From Zea mays (Eukaryota; Streptophyta; Magnoliopsida; Poales; Poaceae), in contig NC_050097.1 in NCBI RefSeq assembly GCF_902167145.1, positions 39,106,095 through 39,170,094 of the forward strand: a DNA stretch of 64,000 bases. The letters run 5' to 3'. Position 1 is the first letter of the stretch; the number at the start of each line of letters is the position of its first letter. Below are positions 46,467 through 58,689 of the stretch, piece after piece. Position numbers and translations under genes: made by a program. The notes beneath the pieces were generated by a model. The model made no database searches, was not told the DNA's origin, and was given only the letters and a program-made list of their open reading frames with translations.

Positions 46467-49400
46467 GAAGCAGTGCTCGTCGACTTTCTCCGCGCAAACG
46501 CCGACGTCTTTGCGTGGAGTCCCTCGGACATGCCCGGCATACCGAGGGATGTCGCCGAGCACTCGCTGGATATTCGGGCCGGAGCCCGACCCGTCAGGCA
46601 GCCTCTGCGCCGATTCGACGAGGAGAAGCGCAGAGCGATTGGCGAAGAGATCCACAAGCTAATGGCGGCAGGGTTCATCAAAGAGGTATTCCACCCCGAA
46701 TGGCTTGCCAACCCTGTGCTTGTGAGGAAGAAAGGGGGGAAATGGCGGATGTGTGTAGACTACACTGGTCTCAACAAAGCATGTCCGAAGGTCCCCTACC
46801 CTCTGCCTCGCATCGACCAAATCGTGGATTCCACTGCTGGGTGCGAAACCCTGTCCTTCCTCGATGCCTACTCGGGGTATCACCAGATCCGGATGAAAGA
46901 GTCCGACCAGCTCGCGACTTCTTTCATCACGCCGTTCGGCATGTACTGCTACGTCACCATGCCGTTCGGCCTGAGGAATGCAGGCGCGACGTACCAGCGG
47001 TGCATGAACCATGTGTTCGGCGAACACATCGGTCGCACAGTCGAGGCCTACGTCGATGACATCGTGGTCAAGACACGGAAGGCTCCCAACCTCCTCTCCG
47101 ACCTTGAAGTGACATTCCGGTGTCTCAAGGCGAAAGGAGTCAAGCTTAATCCTGAGAAGTGTGTCTTCGGGGTGCCCCGAGGCATGCTCCTAGGGTTCAT
47201 CGTCTCTGAGCGAGGCATCGAGGCCAACCCGGAGAAGATTGCGGCCATCACCGGCATGGGACCCATCAAGGACTTAAAAGGGGTACAAAGGGTCATGGGA
47301 TGCCTCGCGGCCCTGAGCCGCTTCATCTCACGCCTCGGCGAAAGAGGTCTGCCTCTGTACCGCCTCTTAAGGAAGGCCGAGTGTTTCGTTTGGACCCCTG
47401 AGGCCGAGGAAGCCCTCGGCAACCTGAAGGCGCTCCTTACAAAGGCGCCAGTCTTGGTGCCGTCGGCGGACGGAGAAACCCTCTTAGTCTACGTCGCCGC
47501 GACCACTCAGGTGGTTAGCGCCGCGATTGTGGTCGAAAGGCAGGAGGAAGGGCATACATTGCCCGTTTAGAGGCCGGTCTACTTCATCAGCGAAGTGCTG
47601 TCCGAGACTAAGATCCGCTACCCACAAGTTCAAAAGCTGCTGTATGCTGTGATCCTGACGAGGCGGAAGCTACGACACTACTTCGAGTCCCATCCGGTAA
47701 CTGTGGTGTCATCCTTCCCCCTGGGGGAGATCATCCAGTGCCGAGAGGCCTCGGGCAGGATCGCAAAATGGGCAGTGGAGATCATGGGCGAAACGATCTC
47801 GTTCACCCCTCGGAAGGCCATCAAGTCCCAAGTGTTGGCGGATTTCGTGGCTGAATGGGTCGACACCCAACTACCAACGACTCCGATCCAACCGGAGCTC
47901 TGGACCATGTTTTTCGACGGGTCGCTGATGAAGACGGGGGCCGGTGCGGGCCTTCTCTTCATCTCGCCCCTCGGAAAGCACTTGCGCTACGTGCTGCGCC
48001 TCCACTTCCCGGCGTCCAACAATGTGGCCGAGTACGAAGCTCTGGTCAACGGATTGCGGATCGCCATCGAGCTAGGGGTCAGACGCCTCGACGCCCGCGG
48101 TGATTCGCGGCTCATCATCGACCAAGTCATGAAGAACTCCCACTGCCGCGACCCGAAGATGGAGGCCTACTGCGACGAGGTTCGGCGCCTGGAAGACAAG
48201 TTCTTCGGGCTCGAGCTCAACCACATCGCTCGGCGCTACAACGAAACCGCAGACGAGCTGGCCAAGATAGCCTCGGGGCGAACGACAGTTCCCCCGGACG
48301 TCTTCTCCCGGGATCTGCATCAACCCTCCGTCAAGCTCGACGACGCGCCCGAGCCTGAGGTACCCTCGGCTCAGCCCGAGGTATCCTCGGCTCAGCCCAA
48401 AGTACCCTCGGCTCAGCCCGAGGTACCCTCGGCCCCCGAGGGCGGGGCGTTGAACGTCGAGGAAGGGCAGAGCGGGGCCACGCCAGACCAAGATTGGCAG
48501 GCCCCATACCTGCAATATCTCCGTCGAGGAGAGCTACCCCTCGACCAAGTCGAGGCTCGGCGGGTAGCGCGACGCGCCAAGTCATTCGTCTTGCTGGGCG
48601 ACGAAGAGGAACTCTACCATCGCAGCCCCTCGGGCATCCTCCAGCGATGCATCCCCATCGCCGAAGGTCGGGAACTGCTGCAAGAAGTACACTCGGGGGC
48701 TTGCGGCCACCACGCAGCACCCCGAGCCCTTGTTGGAAATGCCTTCCGGCAAGGCTTCTACTGGCCAACGGCGGTGGCTGACGCCACTAGAATTGTCCGC
48801 ACCTGCGAAGGGTGCCAATTCTATGCGAAGCGGACACACCTGCCCGCTCAGGCTCTGCAGACAATACCCATCACCTGGCCCTTCGCTGTACGGGGTCTGG
48901 ACCTCGTCGGTCCCTTGCAGAAGGCGCCCGGGGGCTACACGCACCTGCTGGTCGCCATCGACAAATTCTCCAAGTGGATCGAGGTCCGACCCCTGAACAA
49001 CATCAGGTCCGAGCAGGCGGTGGCATTCTTCACCAACATCATCCATCGCTTCGGGGTCCCGAACTCCATCATCACCGACAACGGCACCCAGTTCACCGGC
49101 AAAAAATTCTTGGATTTTTGCGAAGATCACCATATCCGGGTGGACTGGGCCGCCGTGGCTCATCCCATGTCGAATGGGCAGGTAGAGCGTGCCAACGGCA
49201 TGATTCTACAAGGGCTCAAGCCTCGGATCTACAACGACCTCAACAAGTTCGGCAGGCGATGGATGAAGGAACTCCCCTCGGTGGTCTGGAGCCTAAGGAC
49301 GACGCCGAGTCGTGCCACGGGCTTCACGCCGTTTTTCCTGGTCTACGGGGCTGAAGCTATCTTGCCCACTGACCTGGAATACGGCTCCCCAAGGGCGAGG

Positions 49401-49736
49401 GCCTACACCGAACAAAGCAACCAAGCCAGCCGAGAGGAATCGCTGGACCAGTTGGAGGAAGCTCGGGACAGGGCCTTACTACACTCGGCGCGGTACCAAC
49501 AGTCCCTGCGACGCTACCACGCCCGAGGGGTCCGGTCCCGAGAACTCCAGGTGGGCGACCTGGTGCTTCGGCTGCGACAAGACGCCCGAGGGAGGCACAA
49601 GCTCACGCCCCCCTGGGAAGGGCCATTCGTCATCGCCAAAGTTCTGAAGCCCGGAACATACAAGCTGGCCAGCAATCAAGGCGAGATCTACGGCAACGCT
49701 TGGAACATCAAACAGCTACGTCGCTTCTATCCTTAA
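46467..49736 (+). pseudogene. Gypsy pol of element B: RT, RNase H, integrase; one in-frame stop
   Basis: Continues in the gag-protease frame directly after its TAG. RT: NPVLVRKKGGKWRMCVDY, FLDAYSGYHQIRM, MPFGLRNAGATYQRCMN and the catalytic YVDDIVVKT near 47050. A connection RNase H remnant follows (KIRYPQVQKLLYAVILTRRK). Then comes a second RNase H of the type seen in Tat elements (FFDGSLMKTGAGAG, AEYEALVNGLRIA, ARGDSRLIIDQV). Integrase has the zinc part (SGACGHHAAPRAL, CEGCQFYAKR), DDE residues in LDLVGP, TDNGTQF and GQVERAN, and a C-terminal domain ending IKQLRRFYP. The only damage seen is a TAG at 47568-47570, between RT and RNase H, in a context (LPV-stop-RPVYFISE) where Gln or similar is expected. 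Confidence 0.9.
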
Positions 49737-49831
49737 GATGTTTTCAAGTTGTTCATATACCTCGCACCTACGCAAAGTTTAGTTGTCAAGGAAGGGTCGG
49801 CCTAGCCTCGGCAAAACCCGACCCTCCCTCG

Positions 49832-52800
49832 GGGGCTAAAAGGGGGGAGACCCCCTCTGCGTCGAATTATTCCTCGAAAAAGGATCTCTTTTTAGCAGGA
49901 TTTCTTTCGTGCTTCTTGACTACTTCGGAAAGCGGATCCTGGAAACGACGAGGTACACGTAAGCAGCCAAGGCTGACCGAGCCGAGGGACTCCTACGCCT
50001 CCGGGATACGGATACCTCACTCGTCCCCTTCTGCGATAAGTAACTTGCGCTCGGATAAAGCGACTCCGTGGACCGAACGAGTCATCACGTTCGAAAGCTC
50101 TCCTGCCGAAGCAGTCCTTCAAGCTTTCTCGACTAAGTCGGGGACAGGGCCTCATGGACGGGTGAAAGTACGCGTAAGCGGCAAGGCCGACCGAGCCGAG
50201 GGATTCCCACGCCTCTGGGATACGGATACCTCACTCGTCCCTTCCGCGAAAAGCAGCTCTTGCTCACACAAACATCGCTGTTACCGACGAAGTCCAGATG
50301 CTCGAAACAGGAGGAAAAAAGGCGCAGCTTCGCAAGTGCAGCGAGGGTGTTTTCTTCTGGCCTCGGCGGCCGCAGGAAGCACACGCTACAAGATGATCGG
50401 ATCCTGCAGGCTCGGGTCTTCAGGCCGAAGGGAGCTGTAGCACCCTCGGCATCGACGACGTCTTCAGCAAAGCCCGACCCAGCCTCGGGCGGCGCCGCGG
50501 TCCAGGGGCTCCTCCGGGAATCCGGCCCGAGCAGGCGGCTCAACCGGTTACCCCTGGGGCCTCGGTCAACCGGCTCCCAAGGGCGCCAGCCCGATCCGAG
50601 GCCTCGACTGATCGACTTTGGCGTCGGCCCCGCTGACGGACAACACGGCTAGGCTCCGGCCAACCAGGTTCCCATTCGCGAGCCAACTCCGCCTCTGTTC
50701 ATACTGATATCGCTACCCCCGGCCTCGATCCACCGAAGGGCGACCGAGGGGTCTCTTCAACTAAGCTAGAGGAGCCTCACATAACAAGGCCGAACGGGCC
50801 GAGGGATTCCTACGCCTCCGGGATACGGATACCTCACCCGTCACCTTGACACGGGGCAACTCATGCTTGGTAAAGCGGTTCAGATAATCAAACAGGCGAG
50901 ACCTAGTGCTCGAAAATGAGGAAAAAACACGGCTCCGTGCCAAAATTACATACACGTTCAGGCCTCGACAGCCACAATGAACGAACTCACTGGCATTCGA
51001 AGTGCCATTACAAACGGAAGGCTCTTGTTCGCGGTCCCACTCAAGGGATGCGAACAAGCCATCAAAGCCAAAGAGCGGGCCGCCCCCAAGCGCTCCGGTA
51101 GATCCTCGCTGCCGTCCTCGCCCCGAATGCAAGGGGGAAGACGGAATGTTGCATCCTAGCTGGACAGCAACAGTTCGCCTTCCCCGGCATGACTGGAGGA
51201 CGACTTCGTCGCAGCGCGGGAGGACGATTGCCACCACCAGAAGCTGGAAGAGGAGGTGGTTCGCCGACCCGCATGCGAGGTAGAGCCCCGGCTCGCCTCG
51301 GCCCCCGCCCCAGCGAGGATGACGAACGCACCCGACGCTGAGGGCGGGACCGCAGCCTGGTCTGTCTCCCCCCATCCAGGAGCTGGAGGCCACCGTCTTG
51401 GGTGGCCACCGGCGGGAGGGAGCAACCAGGCTGCCTGATGAAAATCCTTGAAGCCGAACGATGGCTGAGAGGTACCAACTCCCATGGAGTTGCGTTCCTC
51501 CAACGAGGAGGCGGAAAGGCGGCGGATACCCCCCATCCGGGGGCTTGGAAGACGGGAAGACCCGACGCTTAAGGGAGGAAGAAGACATGGTTGCCTTACG
51601 AAGGGAGCCTCCCTCCTTTTAAAGGCAACTCCCCCTACGTGCGCCCCCAAGCGCCGCGGGCCGAGTCTTCTCCAACACGCTCCAAGGCCCTCCCCTGCGA
51701 CTCGGGGGCTGGGTCCCGCATGTCATGCAAGCCGGCTCAGGGCAGAAGAAGCCAAACCGCCGCGCATGGTGCGCACGACCGTCCAGCGGTTACAGGCGAC
51801 CCCCCATTTTCGCCCAGACCAACGGGCGGAAGGGGCGGGCAGCCATGCAGGCGGCATGCAACCGCGCCAGATGGACGCGCTTCTCCGACTTCTGACACGC
51901 CAGCCTGGAACCCAGGCCCACGCGTCGAGCAACCGGCACGCCAGTTGCTGCATGCAAGCAACCGCACCGCCACTTGTGCCACCATCGCGCCTCTTCGGTT
52001 GCGAAGCCTGTGCCACGACTCGAGGCGACCCAACAGCGCCAGACTGGCGCGTCGGTCAAAGCGACCGAAAGTGGGCCGGCAGTAATAGCGGTGGCAGGCG
52101 GGCGGGCACAACAGTCACGTCGTCAGCCAGGCTCACGTCCCATCCTGAGACAGCAAGGGAGCCTCCTCTCACGGCGTGAAGACGGTGCACCCGTGACCCA
52201 TTCCTCGAACGGATCGCACGCGCGCAACGGCCGCCCCGTCAACCACTCACCCCGTCGCATTAACTCCGCGGCGAGACACGCGGCGCTTCTGGCAGGAGGA
52301 GCGCGCGACGCTTCACCTTCGCCGTAATAACCGCGTCAGAAAAGGTACGCCACGTCGTCCGATTTCGTATCCTTTTCCGTTTTCCTCTTTCTCTATCTCT
52401 TGCAACAGGGACCGGGAAAGGGGGATACCCCGAAAGGGATCCTTCTCCGCGAAGGAACCGGGCTCCGAGCCCCCCATTACTGATCAGGGGTTCGAAGGCT
52501 GGCCCCCCGAGGGTTCAACAGTCGCCTCAGATCGCGTGGGCCCGACACCCACTACTGGTCAGGGGTTCGAAGGCCAGCCCCCCGAAGGGCTTCATGGCCG
52601 CCTCAGGCTACTCGGGCTCCGCGCCCATTACTGATCAGGGGTTCGAAGGCTGGCCCCCGAAGGGTTCACAGTCGCCTCAGACACCGAGCGAGGGATGACC
52701 AGGGGTACGTTCGATACATAACCGAGGCTCGAGCTGCGCTCCCGAGGTACCCTAGGACATTTCCGAGACCAGTGGGAACGATCTTGTAACGGAATCCCAT

Positions 52801-53402
52801 CGGAGGGAGGCATCGAGCCCTCGGACCCCGTCGCCAGGGGACCGGGTCCGGCAAATCACCCGCAGGTACTTTTGGGCGTGCCTCTGGGCCCCTAGCCGAC
52901 CCCCAACGAACGGGGCACGGACGTCCACTCGGATTACCCGCTTGCAGCTCACCGGAGACACCATGTTCGGTGCCCATCGAGGGTAACATGGCGCACTCCC
53001 CCCCTCCTCCTTGCGGAAAGGTGACGAAGGGGCGTATGTAAAAAACCGAGTCTGTCCCTGATCGTCCTCTCGCCCTGTGCAGAGGCTCGGGGGCTGCTCT
53101 CGCAAAAACCGGCTCCGGCCAAATCGTTGACAGCGTCAACATACCAGCCCGAGAGCTTGGGCCCCGACCATGCACCCGGGCTACGGCCAGTTCGCATGAG
53201 GGAACGACCAGACCAGCCAAAGTATTAAGACCTCGAAGGAGTGTAACCACTCCTCCGAGGCCTCGAGGGCTACACCCGGCGGGTGCGCTCGCGCGCACCC
53301 ACCGGAACGAAATGCAACCGAGAAAGGCTGGTCCCCTTGCAAAAAAGTGCGACAAAAGCCTCCAAGCGAGTGCTAACACTCCCTTCGAGGCTCGGGGGCT
53401 AC
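49832..53402 (+). repeat. 3' internal segment of element B, copy 1
   Basis: 3571 bp from GGGGCTAAAAGG after pol to the polypurine tract GGCTCGGGGGCTAC before LTR 2. It matches 55086-58689 nearly base for base except for one block, 50987-51435. It holds a minus-strand open frame (see 50761-51588), the triplet of TCAGGGGTTCGAAGG units near 52480-52680, and the homologue of the antisense promoter region of A near 52200-52440. Confidence 0.9.
50761..51588 (-). CDS. Antisense ORF of element B, unknown product
   Basis: 275 residues on the minus strand, starting MSSSSLKRRVFPSSKPPDGG and ending PSARSALLCEAPLA. A TATA-like TTTAAAAG lies only about 30 bp upstream (51616-51623), so if used the transcript would have almost no leader. 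The middle is Gly/Arg/Ser-rich with weakly repeated LQGFSS and PGCG motifs. It occupies the same strand and relative position as the spliced antisense gene of A but shares no recognisable sequence with it. The second copy (from 56875) has the same start and end but a different middle that breaks the frame. Whether it is translated is unknown. Confidence 0.3.
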   Translation of the reverse strand: MSSSSLKRRVFPSSKPPDGGYPPPFRLLVGGTQLHGSWYLSAIVRLQGFSSGSLVAPSRRWPPKTVASSSWMGGDRPGCGPALSVGCVRHPRWGGGRGEPGLYLACGSANHLLFQLLVVAIVLPRCDEVVLQSCRGRRTVAVQLGCNIPSSPLHSGRGRQRGSTGALGGGPLFGFDGLFASLEWDREQEPSVCNGTSNASEFVHCGCRGLNVYVILARSRVFSSFSSTRSRLFDYLNRFTKHELPRVKVTGEVSVSRRRRNPSARSALLCEAPLA

Positions 53403-55083
53403 TGTCGGGGACCATAATTAGGGGTACCCTCAAGACGCCTAATTCTCAGCTGGTAACCCCCATCAGCATAAAGCTGCAAAGGCCTGATGGGCATGATTAA
53501 GTCAGGGATCAGTCCACACGAGTGACTCGATCACGCTTCACCCGAGCCTAGCCTCGGCCGAAGGCAGCCGACCTCGAGAGACTTCCGTCTCGCCCGAGGC
53601 CCCCTTTTTATGGCGGACACATCACCGGCTCGCCCAAGGCCTTGGCTTCGCTCAGAAGCAACCTTGACTAAATCACCACACCGACTGACCAAATTGCAGG
53701 GGCATTTAACGCACAGGAGGCCTGACACCTCTATCCTGACACGCGCCTCCGGCAGAGCCGAGGTGACCGCCGTCACTCCACCGCTCCACTGGCCAGTCTG
53801 ACAGAAGGACAGCGCCGCCTGCGCCACTCCGACTGCAGCGCCACTCGACAGAGTAAGTCTGACAGGCAGTCAGGCCTCGACAAAGGCGCCACGGCGAACT
53901 CCGCTCCGCCCGACCCCAGGGCTCGGACTCGGGCTAAGACCCGGAAGACGGCGAACTCCGCTCCGCCCGACCCCAGGGCTCGGACTCGGGCTAAGACCCG
54001 GAAGACGGCGAACTCCGCTCCGCCCGACCCCAGGGCTCGGACTCGGGCTAAGACCCGGAAGACGGCGAACTCCGCTCCGCCCGACCCCAGGGCTCGGACT
54101 CGGGCTAAGACCCGGAAGACGGCGAACTCCGCTCCGCCCGACCCCAGGGCTCGGACTCGGGCTAAGACCCGGAAGACGGCGAACTCCGCTCCGCCCGACC
54201 CCAGGGCTCGGACTCGGGCTAAGACCCGGAAGACGACGAAACTCCGCCTCGCCCGACCCCAGGGCTCGGACTCCGCCCTGGCCTCGGCCGAACGACTTCC
54301 GCCTCGACCGACCCCTTGGCTCGGGCTCGGCCACGGCAACAGAAGGCAGACTCAACCTCGGCTTCGGAGGAAACCCCACGTCGCCCTGCCTAGGGCACAG
54401 ACCGCCACGTCAACAGGAGGCGCCATCATCATCCCACCCCGAATCGACTCGGGTCACGGAGAACAAGACCGGCGTCTCATCCGGCCAGCTCCGCCAGAGG
54501 GGCAATGATGGCGCTCCACAAGCTCTATGACGACGGCGGCCCCTAGCTCTCTTACGGAAGCAGGACAACGTCAGCAGGGACTCGACCGCTCCAACAGCTG
54601 TCCCTCCATCAGGCTCCGCCGCACCTCCAACAGCCACGACATCACGCCAGCAGGGTGCCCAGATCTCTCCGGCTGCCACATTGGCATGTACCTAGGGCGC
54701 TAGCTCTCCCTCCGCTAGACACGTAGCACTCTGCTACATCCCCATTGTACACCTGGATCCTCTCCTTACGACTATAAAAGGAAGGACCAGGGCCTTCTCA
54801 GAGGAGGTTGGCCGCGCGGGACCGAGGACGGGACAGGCGCTCTCTTGGGGCCGCTCGCTTCCCTCACCCGCGTGGACGCTTGTAACCCCCCTACTGCAAG
54901 CGCACCTGACCTGGGCGCGGGACGAACACGAAGGCCGCGGGACTTCCACCTCTCTCACGCTCGGCTCCGGCCGCCTCGCCTCTCCCCCCTTCGCGCTCGC
55001 CCACGCGCTCGACCCATCTGGGCTGGGGCACGCAGCACATTCACTCGTCGGCTTAGGGACCCCCCTGTCTCGAAACGCCGACA
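53403..55083 (+). repeat. LTR 2 (middle) of gypsy element B
   Basis: 1681 bp, six 57-bp units. Preceded by a normal polypurine tract but followed directly by GTGGGGCTAAAAGG, post-pol sequence, instead of a primer-binding site. By eye it has about five private substitutions. Confidence 0.93.
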
Positions 55084-55085
55084 GT

Positions 55086-58000
55086 GGGGCTAAAAGGGGG
55101 GAGACCCCCTCTGCATCGAATTTTTCCTCGAAAAAGGATCTCTTTTTAGCAGGATTTCTTTCGTGCTTCTTGACTACTTCGGAAAGCGGATCCTGGAAAC
55201 GACGAGGTACACGTAAGCAGCCAAGGCTGACCGAGCCGAGGGACTCCTACGCCTCCGGGATACGGATACCTCACTCGTCCCCTTCTGCGATAAGTAACTT
55301 GCGCTCGGATAAAGCGACTCCGTGGACCAAACGAGTCATCACGTTCGGAAGCTCTCCTGCCGAAGCAGTCCTTCAAGCTTTCTCGACTAAGTCGGGGACA
55401 GGGCCTCATGGACGGGTGAAAGTACGCGTAAGCGGCAAGGCCGACCGAGCCGAGGGATTCCCACGCCTCTGGGATACGGATACCTCACTCGTCCCTTCCG
55501 CGAAAAGCAGCTCTTGCTCACACAAACATCCCTGTTACCGACGAAGTCCAGATGCTCGAAACAGGAGGAAAAAAGGCGCAGCTTCGCAAGTGCAGCGAGG
55601 GTGTTTTCTTCTGGCCTCGGCGGCCGCAGGAAGCACACGCTACAAGATGATCGGATCCTGCAGGCTCGGGTCTTCACGCCGAAGGGAGCTGTAGCACCCT
55701 CGGCATCGACGACGTCTTCAGCAAAGCCCGACCCAGCCTCGGGCGGCGCCGCGGTCCAGGGGTTCCTCCGGGAATCCGGCCCGAGCAGGCGGCTCAACCG
55801 GTTACCCCTGGGGCCTCGGTCAACCGGCTCCCAAGGGCGCCAGCCCGATCCGAGGCCTCGACTGATCGACTTTGGCGTCGGCCCCGCTGACGGACAACAC
55901 GGCTAGGCTCCGGCCAACCAGGTTCCCATTCTCGAGCCAACTCCGCCTCTGTTCATACTGATATCGCTACCCCCGGCCTCGATCCACCGAAGGGCGACCG
56001 AGGGGTCTCTTCAACTAAGCTAGAGGAGCCTCACATAACAAGGCCGAACGGGCCGAGGGATTCCTACGCCTCCGGGATACGGATACCTCACCCGTCGCCT
56101 TGACACGGGGCAACTCATGCTTGGTAAAGCGGTTCAGATAATCAAACAGGCGAGACCTAGTGCTCGAAAATGAGGAAAAAACACGGCTCAGTGCCGAAAT
56201 TACATACACGTTCAGGCCTCGACAGCCACAATGAACGAACAACCCCCCTCCGAAGGGGAAGGTCTGCGGAGTAGCTGAAGAACGATGGGCGGCTCGCTGC
56301 CGCCCGTTCCAACCGCGACGGCCACCTCCCCTGCCCCAGACGGCGAAGCAGCGTAAGCAGCAGCCTTGGGGGAGGTGTCACGGCAGAAGGGCTCCCCCCC
56401 GCTGAGGACGAGAACCAGCCATTCAGGCAGGGAGATGGGGACCCAGGGCCCCTAGCGCCCTGCATATCCTGGCATGGCTGGAGGAAGTCTCCGTGGGGCT
56501 CAAGGACGCCCTTCACCCCCGGGCACAGGGGGAAGAAAGGGGCAGCCGACCCACGCGGAGGCGGCCCCCCGACTCGCCTCGTCTTCCATCTTGGCCTGGA
56601 TGACGAAAATCCTTGAGGCCGGGAGAGGGGTAGAAGCCGCAGCCCGGCTCGCTTTCCCCCACCATCAAGCTGGAGGTCGCCATCTCGGGTGACCGCTGGT
56701 GAAGGGGTGCGACCGGGCTGCGTGATGAAAATCCTTGAAGCCGAACGATGGCTGAGAGGTACCAACTCCCATGGAGTTGCGTTCCTCCAACGAAGAGGCG
56801 GAAAGGCGGCGGATACCCCCCATCCGGGGGCTTGGAAGACGGGAAGACCCGACGCTTAAGGGAGGAAGAAGACATGGTTGCCTTACGAAGGGAGCCTCCC
56901 TCCTTTTAAAGGCAACTCCCCCTACGTGCGCCCCCAAGCGCCGCGGGCCGAGTCTTCTCCAACACGCTCCAAGGCCCTCCCCTGCGACTCGGGGGCTGGG
57001 TCCCGCATGTCATGCAAGCCGGCTCAGGGCAGAAGAAGCCAAACCGCCGCGCATGGTGCGCACGACCGTCCAGCGGTTACAGGCGACCCCCCATTTTCGC
57101 CCAGACCAACGGGCGGAAGGGGCGGGCAGCCATGCAGGCGGCATGCAACCGCGCCAGATGGACGCGCTTCTCCGACTCCTGACACGCCAGCCTGGAACCC
57201 AGGCCCACGCGTCGAGCAACCGGCGCGCCAGTTGCTGCATGCAAGCGACCGCACCGCCACTTGTGCCACCATCGCGCCCCTTCGGTTGCGAAGCCTATGC
57301 CACGACTCGAGGCGACCCAACAGCGCCAGACTGGCGCGTCGGTGAAAGCGACCGAAAGTGGGCCGGCAGTAATAGCGGTGGCAGGCGGGCGGGCACAGCA
57401 GTCACGTCGTCAGCCAGGCTCACGTCCCATCCTGAGACAGCAAGGGAGCCTCCTCTCACGGCGTGAAGACGGTGCACCCGTGACCCGTTCCTCGAACGGA
57501 TCGCACGCGCGCAACGGCCGCCCCGCCAACCACTCACCCCGTCGCATTAACTCCGCGGCGAGACACGCGGCGCTTCTGGCAGGAGGAGCGCGCGACGCTT
57601 CACCTTCGCCGTAATAACCGCGTCAGAAAAGGTACGCCACGTCGTCCGATTTCGTATCCTTTTCCGTTTTCCTCTTTCTCTATCTCTTGCAACAGGGACC
57701 GGGAAAGGGGGATACCCCGAAAGGGATCCTTCTCCGCGAAGGAACCAGGCTCCGAGCCCCCCATTACTGATCAGGGGTTCGAAGGCTGGCCCCCCGAGGG
57801 TTCAACAGTCGCCTCAGATCGCGTGGGCCCGACACCCACTACTGGTCAGGGGTTCGAAGGCCAGCCCCCCGAAGGGCTTCATGGCCGCCTCAGGCTACTC
57901 GGGCTCCGCGCCCATTACTGATCAGGGGTTCGAAGGCTGGCCCCCGAAGGGTTCACAGTCGCCTCAGACACCGAGCGAGGGATGACCAGGGGTACGTTCG

Positions 58001-58689
58001 ATACATAACCGAGGCTCGGGCTGCGCTCCCGAGGTACCCTAGGACATTTCCGAGACCAGTGGGAACGATCTTGTAACGGAATCCCATCGGAGGGAGGCAT
58101 CGAGCCCTCGGACCCCGTCGCCAGGGGACCGGGTCCGGCAAATCACCCGCAGGTACTTTTGGGCGTGCCTCTGGGCCCCTAGCCGACCCCCAACGAACGG
58201 GGCACGGACGTCCACTCGGATTACCCGCTTGCAGCTCACCGGAGACACCATGTTCGGTGCCCATCGAGGGTAACATGGCGCACTCCCCCCCTCCTCCTTG
58301 CGGAAAGGCGACGTAGGGGCGTATGTAAAAAGCCGAGTCTGTCCCTGATCGTCCTCTCGCCCTGAGCAGAGGCTCGGGGGCTGCTCTTGCAAAAACCGGC
58401 TCCGGCCAAATCGTTGACAGCGTCAACATACCAGCCCGAGAGCTTGGGCCCCGACCGTGCACCCGGGCTACGGCCAGTTCGCATGAGGGAACGACCAGAC
58501 CAGCCGAAGTATTAAGACCTCGAAGGAGTGTAACCACTCCTCCGAGGCCTCGGGGGCTACACCCGGCGGGTGCGCTCGCGCGCACCCACCGGAACGAAAT
58601 GCAACCGAGAAAGGCTGGTCCCCTTGCGAAAAAGTGCGACAAAAGCCTCCAAGCGAGTGCTAACACTCCCTTCGAGGCTCGGGGGCTAC
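55086..58689 (+). repeat. 3' internal segment of element B, copy 2
   Basis: 3604 bp, collinear with 49832-53402. Outside one block the copies are nearly identical. The block 56241-56722 corresponds to 50987-51435 but is strongly diverged, sharing only short pieces such as GGCATG.CTGGAGGA and CAAGCTGGAGG-like motifs. It ends in the polypurine tract before LTR 3. Confidence 0.9.
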
